Source: Sandaracinaceae bacterium (GTDB lineage Bacteria; Myxococcota_A; Polyangia; Polyangiales; JAFGIB01). Taken from it: a DNA stretch of 11,232 nt. A model generated the notes under the pieces. It saw only the letters and a program-made list of their open reading frames with translations, searched no databases and was not told the DNA's origin. Every line of letters begins with the position of its first letter. Within the stretch, counting starts at the first letter, position 1. Shown here in pieces: positions 8,552-11,232 of the stretch. Made by a program: the position numbers and the translations under genes. The stretch is from NCBI GenBank assembly GCA_017881145.1, contig JADGRG010000712.1, positions 1 through 11,232 of the forward strand. The letters run 5' to 3'.

Positions 8552-9631
8552 ATGAGCGTGCGCAAGATCCACTTCTCCAACACCGCGCGCGGCCTGCTAC
8601 GGCTGCTGTTTACGCTGGCTGCGCTTGGTTTCAGCGCGTGTGCAGATCGCGGCGGCGAGGACGATCCGCGGGCGGCCGACGCTGGCGTGGTCGATGCGGA
8701 AACTCGCTTGCCAGACGGTGCGGCGCGAGATGCCTCGCGGACTTTTGCGGGCTCGGTTGACGGCTCGGTTGACGGCTCGGTTGACGGCTCGGTTGACGGC
8801 TCACTCGATGCTGCGGTCGATGCCGCGGTGTCTCATGGCAACGCCCACGGATATTGGACTGAGACCACCCGCGCTTTTCCGACGACGCCGAGTGGCAACA
8901 TCGTCGGCATCAACTGCCATAACTGTTACGAAGCCACCCTTACGAGCTCCGCTCTCAACCTCGCGGCCACACTCAAGAAGCTGCATCAAGCGCAGACCGA
9001 TGGCGCCGATCTGCTCGAGCTCGATGTCAAAGAAGAGCAGGGCGTCTGGTATGTGGGGCACAACGACGACGGGTCCAGCACGGGTGCGCGCGTCATCGAC
9101 GTGCTCACTGATAGCGCGCTGCAACGTGGTGACCAGACCATGTTCATCGAAATGAAGGAGACCGCGCCGACCGCAGCGAGCGTTCGAGCATTGTTGCAGG
9201 CGATTGCGTCTGCAGGTTACGCCGTCGCAGGCCGAGACGTGATCATCCGGGCGTTCAACGCGGTCATCGAGAACCTGCGCATTGCGCGTCAGGTGTTGGA
9301 TGCTGGCGCGGTGCCGGGTCACAGCGCCTACTTCAGACGGCAGATCATCTACAGTGTCGCGGAGGCGCAGGCCATGACTCCGACGTCGAGTGCACTGCAG
9401 GCTGCCGTCACCGAAGGCGTGGACGGTGTGGAGCTGCATTACACCTCGAGCAACGTCGACGCGCTCTTGGCGCGGGCGCGCGAGCTCGGCCTAGGGACTG
9501 CCGTCTGGACGGTGCCCACCGCAACGAACACGGCTCTGTGCAAGCAGTTCCGTGACACGACCGACGTGATCACTACCGACGGACCGATCCCGGCGTGTCG
9601 CGCCGCCATCGAAGCGCCGGGGCAATCCTAG
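8552..9631 (+). CDS. Lipoprotein with glycerophosphodiester phosphodiesterase-like (GDPD) domain
   Basis: 359 residues from the ATG at 8552; an in-frame TTG at 8537 would add five residues and is less likely. Residues 1-29 are a signal peptide with basic n-region (SVRK) and lipobox FSAC, so Cys30 is the probable lipid anchor. Residues 31-93 form an Asp/Ala/Gly linker including four GSVD units plus GSLD. The GDPD-like TIM barrel runs from about 115 to 350. INCHNCYEAT (120-129) stands where the family has HRG followed by ENT, with His123 the candidate general acid/base. GADLLELDVK (151-160) supplies the metal-binding Glu157 and Asp159, and VGHND (168-172) the second His. FIEMK (198-202) matches the IEiK strand, and TAVWTV (316-321) and DVITTDGP (338-345) match the last barrel strands. 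It should cleave a phosphodiester of glycerophospholipid type outside the cytoplasm, with the substrate unknown. The first motif departs from HRG, so a sphingomyelinase-D- or PLC-like variant is possible. A hairpin follows the stop closely. Confidence 0.85.
   Translation: MSVRKIHFSNTARGLLRLLFTLAALGFSACADRGGEDDPRAADAGVVDAETRLPDGAARDASRTFAGSVDGSVDGSVDGSVDGSLDAAVDAAVSHGNAHGYWTETTRAFPTTPSGNIVGINCHNCYEATLTSSALNLAATLKKLHQAQTDGADLLELDVKEEQGVWYVGHNDDGSSTGARVIDVLTDSALQRGDQTMFIEMKETAPTAASVRALLQAIASAGYAVAGRDVIIRAFNAVIENLRIARQVLDAGAVPGHSAYFRRQIIYSVAEAQAMTPTSSALQAAVTEGVDGVELHYTSSNVDALLARARELGLGTAVWTVPTATNTALCKQFRDTTDVITTDGPIPACRAAIEAPGQS
8750..8809 (+). repeat. In-frame 12-bp tandem repeat (GSVD linker)
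   Basis: The unit GGCTCGGTTGAC occurs four times without a mismatch (8750-8797), followed by a degenerate fifth copy (8798-8809, GGCTCACTCGAT). Each unit encodes Gly-Ser-Val-Asp, so copy-number change alters linker length without a frameshift. Perfect nucleotide identity, including synonymous positions, indicates recent expansion. Confidence 0.95.
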
Positions 9632-9637
9632 AGCGCC

Positions 9638-9662
9638 GCGCGGCTGGACGACCAGGCCGCGC
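9638..9662 (+). terminator. Strong hairpin just after the GDPD-like gene, possible terminator
   Basis: GCGCGGCTGG (9638-9647), loop ACGA, then CCAG-G-CCGCGC (9652-9662) gives ten pairs with one bulged G at 9656. It begins 7 bases after the stop codon. No T-run follows, so it is not a classical intrinsic terminator; it could be a T-poor terminator or an mRNA 3'-end stabiliser. The remainder of the 192-base gap to the next gene contains only an 8-bp tandem repeat and a weak promoter-like element. Confidence 0.4.
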
Positions 9663-9670
9663 TCCACGGT

Positions 9671-9702
9671 GGACGCGTGGACGCGTGGACGCGCCGACGC
9701 GC
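9671..9702. repeat. 8-bp tandem repeat in intergenic DNA
   Basis: GGACGCGT, GGACGCGT, GGACGCGC, CGACGCGC: four adjacent 8-base units, the first two identical and each later one differing by one further base. It lies between the GDPD-like and dus genes. No function is evident. Confidence 0.75.
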
Positions 9703-9808
9703 TGCTCGATGGCAACGGCATGGTGGTCGACATCCTCTGCTATCCGACCGACGGTTTGTCCATCGAGCAAGCCCTGATTCATTCGATTCCTCCTCGCGGG
9801 TCTCGGTG

Positions 9809-9814
9809 TAAGCT
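9809..9814 (+). promoter_or_regulatory. Possible -10 element for dus, nearly leaderless
   Basis: TAAGCT preceded by TG (9807-9808) ends 9 bases before the ATG at 9824. No Shine-Dalgarno is present in that interval and no convincing -35 is seen. Such an arrangement would give a leader of only a few bases. Weak match. Confidence 0.25.
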
Positions 9815-9823
9815 GCGCGCTTC

Positions 9824-10825
9824 ATGGCGTTCGACTTCGATGGGGTGTTTGCCTCGCGACCGGTGATCCTCGCGCCGATGGAAGCCGTCACCGACGCGGC
9901 GTTCCGCAAGGTGTGCCGCGCGCATGGCGCGGACCTGTGCGTGACCGAGTTCGTGCGCGCCGAGAATCTCGTCAACCAGTGCAGAAGAGAGCAGACGAAG
10001 ATCACGCTGGGACCGGGCGATGCGCCCACCGCCATCCAGATCTACGGCTCCGACGAAGAGCACCTGGCGGAGGCCGCGGAGATCGCGGAGCGAGCCGAGC
10101 CTGCATACCTGGACATCAACTGCGGTTGCTGGGTGCCGAAGATCGCGCGTGGCGGTGCAGGCGCGGGCTGGCTGCGGTCTCCCGACGCGATGGTGGCGAT
10201 GGCCAAGATGATCGTCTCGCGCGTGGCCTTGCCGGTGACCGTCAAGACGCGCGTCGGTTGGGGCACCGAGGAGTCGATGCCCATCGTCGATCTCGCACGC
10301 CGACTCGAGGACGCCGGCGTGCGCGCGCTGACCATCCACTGTCGCACCGCCAAGATGGGTTACTCGGGCGACGCCGACTGGAGCTGGGCGCAGAAGGCGC
10401 GTGAGGTGGTGTCGATTCCGGTGATCGTGAACGGAGACATCCGCACTGCGAATGAGTGCAAACGCGCGCTCGACCAGACGGGCTGCGCTGGCGCGATGAT
10501 TGGCCGGCGTGCGATCGAGCATCCGTGGATCTTCCGAGAGGCCCGCTCGCGGCTCGATCGTAAGGGACACGTTCCGCCGCCGACCGAGCTGGAACGCATA
10601 GCGTTGTGCTGCGAGCACCTGCAAGCCATGGCCGACGACCGCGGTCCAGGCCGCGCCGTGCGCGCGATGCGTCAACACTATCCCGGCTACCTGCGGCAGG
10701 TGCCGAACGGCGCGGACTTGGTGCGGGAGCTGAACGCCATCCCGAGCTTGGATGACACGCTCTCGGTGTTGCGGCAGGAGCTGGCCGAACGAAGCACGTG
10801 TGTCACGCCGGTGGCCTTAGCCTGA
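9824..10825 (+). CDS. tRNA-dihydrouridine synthase (Dus family, DusB-like)
   Basis: 333 residues, usual length for bacterial Dus. It reduces specific uridines in the D-loop region of tRNA using FMN and NADPH. The N-terminal TIM barrel shows LAPMEAVTDAAFRK (16-29, FMN-binding start), the FVRAENL segment, QIYGSDEEHLAEAA and DINCGC (97-102). The catalytic acid should be Cys102, but the usual Pro after it is Trp (GCW), followed by VPKIARGGAGAGWL where most families have a GCP...AGSALL-like loop. Further matches are VTVKTRVGW, the ALTIHCRT...GYSGDADW phosphate-binding and tRNA segment, IPVIVNGDI, and GAMIGRRAIEHPWIF, which contacts the FMN phosphate. The C-terminal helical domain (about 250-320) has the expected RAMRQHYPGYL. 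The start at 9824 lies just ahead of the first barrel strand. It appears to be a single-gene unit. The Dus identity is firm, the A/B/C subtype less so. Confidence 0.93.
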   Translation: MAFDFDGVFASRPVILAPMEAVTDAAFRKVCRAHGADLCVTEFVRAENLVNQCRREQTKITLGPGDAPTAIQIYGSDEEHLAEAAEIAERAEPAYLDINCGCWVPKIARGGAGAGWLRSPDAMVAMAKMIVSRVALPVTVKTRVGWGTEESMPIVDLARRLEDAGVRALTIHCRTAKMGYSGDADWSWAQKAREVVSIPVIVNGDIRTANECKRALDQTGCAGAMIGRRAIEHPWIFREARSRLDRKGHVPPPTELERIALCCEHLQAMADDRGPGRAVRAMRQHYPGYLRQVPNGADLVRELNAIPSLDDTLSVLRQELAERSTCVTPVALA

Positions 10826-10876
10826 GCAACCCGGGCGGCATCGCGCGCGAGCTTGGCTTGCGCCGACGACAGAAAC

Positions 10877-10922
10877 GCCAAAGGGCCAACCGCAGCCAAT
10901 AGCTGCTGGTCGACCCTTTGGC
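10877..10922. terminator. Nested hairpin between convergent genes, candidate bidirectional terminator
   Basis: GCCAAAGGG (10877-10885) pairs perfectly with CCCTTTGGC (10914-10922). The 28-base interior holds a second stem, GCAGC (10892-10896) with GCTGC (10902-10906). A further small stem, CGCTCG/CGAGCG (10930-10935 with 10942-10947, loop CTCGCA), follows. The region lies between the ends of dus (10825) and the minus-strand gene (10961). No long T-run flanks either side; the AAA/TTT tracts fall inside the stem. Confidence 0.5.
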
Positions 10923-10960
10923 ACCACTGCGCTCGCTCGCACGAGCGTCGAGCTGCTGCT

Positions 10961-11232
10961 TCAGTTGGTGATCGTGATCGTGACGCAGCCGACGGCGCGA
11001 TCTTTGTCGCCGTCGTGGATCACGAACTCTGCGATGTAGGTTCCCGGGCTGAGGCCCAGCGAGCTCACGTCCCAGATGACCTCGGTGTTGTATTGCTCGG
11101 CCAAGTTGGCGCCAGCCGGGTCCGGATCCATACCCGGGACCTGCGTGCCAGTCACTGTCATGCTGCGGCGGCAACCGCTGCCACTGACGACCGTCGTGCT
11201 GCTGTTGTACCAACCCTTGATCGCCACCGGGA
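10961..11232 (-). CDS. C-terminal end of a probable secreted protein with an Ig-like beta-sandwich, 5'-partial
   Basis: About 90 codons are visible and the frame is open through the window edge, so the GTG at 11227 is not taken as the true start. The segment reads as the last domain of a larger protein, with beta-strands separated by Gly/Asp/Pro turns. The most telling part is WDVSSLGLSPGTYIAEFVIHDGDKDRAVGC, split over bases about 10979-11068: the pattern GLxPGTY...HDGD...C is one I recall from the ends of hypothetical proteins in myxobacteria and relatives, where it resembles a fibronectin/CARDB-like strand pair. Two Cys (one in the GCRR stretch, one in VGCVTI) could form a disulphide. The protein ends with an alternating ITITN strand. 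Upstream domains and function cannot be judged from the window. It is convergent with dus. Confidence 0.75.
   Translation of the reverse strand, partial: PVAIKGWYNSSTTVVSGSGCRRSMTVTGTQVPGMDPDPAGANLAEQYNTEVIWDVSSLGLSPGTYIAEFVIHDGDKDRAVGCVTITITN

Noticed and set aside
9669..9866. A 65-codon plus-strand frame between the GDPD-like and dus genes, and an opposing minus-strand frame over the same stretch.
   Set aside because: Both run through the 8-bp repeat and into neighbouring coding sequence in the wrong frame, with no ribosome site or domain. A decayed gene remnant cannot be excluded but is not supported.

Overview
The window reads as chromosomal DNA from a high-GC, predatory-type deltaproteobacterial lineage, most likely a myxobacterium of the Polyangia sort. 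The grounds are strong G/C bias at third codon positions, a high share of secreted proteins and lipoproteins with Ala/Gly/Asp- or Pro-rich linkers, an ECF sigma factor tied to a membrane-anchored TPR protein, and protein families that I recall mainly from myxobacterial genomes. The lineage call is inference from style and remembered family resemblance, not from a marker gene. No mobile element, CRISPR array, tRNA or rRNA gene was recognised.

Layout. (1) Bases 1-2526, plus strand: the 3' nine-tenths of a molybdenum or tungsten formate dehydrogenase catalytic subunit. Its reading frame is open through base 1, so the true start lies upstream. (2) Bases 2564-6327, minus strand, convergent with it: four genes in order of transcription. 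They encode an exported two-domain protein with a probable outer-membrane barrel, an ECF sigma factor, a single-pass membrane protein with a TPR-like C-terminus (candidate anti-sigma factor), and an exported Cys-rich beta-repeat protein of DUF7305 type. The last three are joined by 4-base stop/start overlaps (ATGA, then TTGA). They look like a cell-envelope signalling unit and are the best candidate here for an undescribed system. (3) Bases 6328-6506: a divergent intergenic region with an 18-bp near-perfect inverted repeat. (4) Bases 6507-9631, plus strand: two lipoproteins. One has a CxxCH haem-type motif followed by a TolB/PD40-like propeller. The other has a GSVD tandem-repeat linker followed by a glycerophosphodiester phosphodiesterase-like domain. 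(5) Bases 9632-9823: no gene supported, but a strong hairpin and an 8-bp tandem repeat. (6) Bases 9824-10825, plus strand: a tRNA-dihydrouridine synthase with GCW instead of GCP at the catalytic cysteine. (7) Bases 10826-10960: a convergent gap with a nested hairpin. (8) Bases 10961-11232, minus strand: the C-terminal end of a protein whose start lies beyond the window.

Functionally the window is a mosaic. The formate dehydrogenase would supply reductant from formate through an Fe-S relay, its electron-accepting partner probably encoded upstream. The four-gene minus-strand unit probably connects an outer-membrane or periplasmic state to transcription. The two plus-strand lipoproteins act outside the cytoplasm, and the dus gene is housekeeping. 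Several starts were moved inward from the longest open frames, because the extensions lack protein character and the chosen starts open directly onto signal peptides or the first conserved domain.
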